The notes under the pieces: model-generated
Told to the model about the DNA's origin: nothing
Database searches by the model: none
Seen by the model: only the letters and a program-made list of their open reading frames with translations
In this document: positions 42,078 through 42,515 of the stretch, in pieces
How positions within the stretch are numbered: position 1 is the first letter of the stretch
Layout of the letters: every line of letters starts with the position of its first letter
Origin: Bacteroidota bacterium
Lineage (GTDB): Bacteria; Bacteroidota; Bacteroidia; Chitinophagales; Saprospiraceae
DNA: 42,515 nucleotides
Assembly (NCBI GenBank): GCA_963169325.1
Contig: CAUJEY010000323.1
Coordinates: 1-42,515, forward strand
Direction: 5' to 3'
Translations under genes and position numbers: made by a program

Positions 42078-42515
42078 TTACCTGGGATTGCCGCTTCGCA
42101 CCAGCAAATCCGCCAGCGACCGCGGCCGCCGCATTTTTTCCCAAAAAAAGCCTTCCAGCCTTTTGGTACCCGCCGTTTTTATCGGGGCAAATGTTCCTTT
42201 GGGCGCGTCGTAAAACTTGATACTTTCTACCTGGTTGTTTGCGAAAAAAAGCCGCATTTCCGAACAGGCCGTTTCGTTCACCCCCACGTAAGCGCCTTTG
42301 TCGTCGAGAGCATAGTAAACAGCCTGGGCATTGCCTTCTACGAGCATTTCGCGAGCCTCGTCGTCGCTGAAAAAAACGGTGTTGTTCCGGCCTTTGATCT
42401 GGTTGAACAGTTGCTCGTCTTCCGAATTGATCACCAGGGCGTTTTGCCGCAACCATATCCGGTCTATTTTTTTGTCTTTCAGCAACATACGGATCGTATC
42501 GGCGGAAAACTGCGA
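42078..42515 (-). CDS. OstA/LptA-like protein, C-terminal part (5' end outside window)
   Basis: 146 codons are visible, the frame running off the window edge in the 5' direction. The pattern FSADTIRMLLKDKKIDRIWL, SEDEQLFNQIKGRNNTVFF, GNAQAVYYALDDKGAYVGVNETACSEMRLFFANNQVESIKFYD and KRLEGFFWEKMRRP is that of the Bacteroidota OstA-like (organic-solvent-tolerance) family. Its beta-jellyroll is related to the LPS-transport bridge protein LptA. The role is probably envelope lipopolysaccharide export. Only the C-terminal third or less is visible, so neither the signal peptide nor the total length is known. Confidence 0.75.
   Translation of the reverse strand, partial: SQFSADTIRMLLKDKKIDRIWLRQNALVINSEDEQLFNQIKGRNNTVFFSDDEAREMLVEGNAQAVYYALDDKGAYVGVNETACSEMRLFFANNQVESIKFYDAPKGTFAPIKTAGTKRLEGFFWEKMRRPRSLADLLVRSGNPR

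Overview
The window looks like chromosomal DNA from a Bacteroidota bacterium, most likely an aerobic Saprospiria-type lineage (Saprospiraceae, Lewinella or Haliscomenobacter relatives). The grounds are a large secreted beta-helix protein with SprB-like repeats and a type IX secretion C-terminus, a Bat (aerotolerance) operon, several lipoproteins, few Shine-Dalgarno sites, and TAnnTTTG-type -7 boxes. The taxon is inferred; there is no rRNA gene. No tRNA, CRISPR array, IS element or phage gene was seen, and no stretch over 300 bases lacks a gene or gene remnant.

Layout. 1-3.7 kb: the end of cysS, an orphan [2Fe-2S] subunit of a molybdenum hydroxylase, two small membrane proteins, a MocA-like cytidylyltransferase and rnhB. 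3.7-8.5 kb: hpt and a class I aminotransferase, separated by an apparent islet of about 2.97 kb (PAS-LuxR regulator, tiny secreted peptide, MDR oxidoreductase, AraC remnant, Lin1944-like SDR). The islet is bounded by a 17-bp direct repeat of the hpt 3' end. 8.6-14.6 kb: a CorC/HlyC-type membrane protein, a TolB-like propeller, two thioredoxin-fold proteins, an outer-membrane barrel and tatC. 14.7-17.8 kb: the beta-helix T9SS cargo. 18-23.7 kb: a Bat operon (moxR, DUF58, membrane protein, batA, batB, batC) with no batD or batE following. 23.7-34.8 kb: an F420/NADP-type reductase, DUF481 barrel, DJ-1 family protein with a divergent HxlR regulator, aminopeptidase P, a lipoprotein alpha-amylase, a small Lacal_2735-like protein, an SDR, an S9 peptidase and an LpxL-like acyltransferase. 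35-39 kb: an MscS channel and a three-gene envelope iron/peroxide cluster (lipoprotein rubrerythrin, membrane protein, MbfA-like ferritin-VIT1 protein). 39-42.5 kb: an ECF sigma factor overlapping a gene for an apparent anti-sigma/outer-membrane-barrel fusion, a lipoprotein, and the end of an OstA/LptA-like gene.

The most striking non-genic signal is a set of intergenic arrays of very short tandem words, often 7 bp long, each with a different sequence. Several are arranged as inverted repeats that would fold into long hairpins, mostly between convergent genes. One heptamer array lies in frame inside the S9 peptidase gene, and another forms the last codons of the CorC-like gene. The other notable points are the probable islet in the hpt 3' end, the envelope rubrerythrin/MbfA cluster, the sigma/anti-sigma-barrel pair flanked by a repeated 21-bp GC hairpin, and two SDR proteins lacking catalytic residues.
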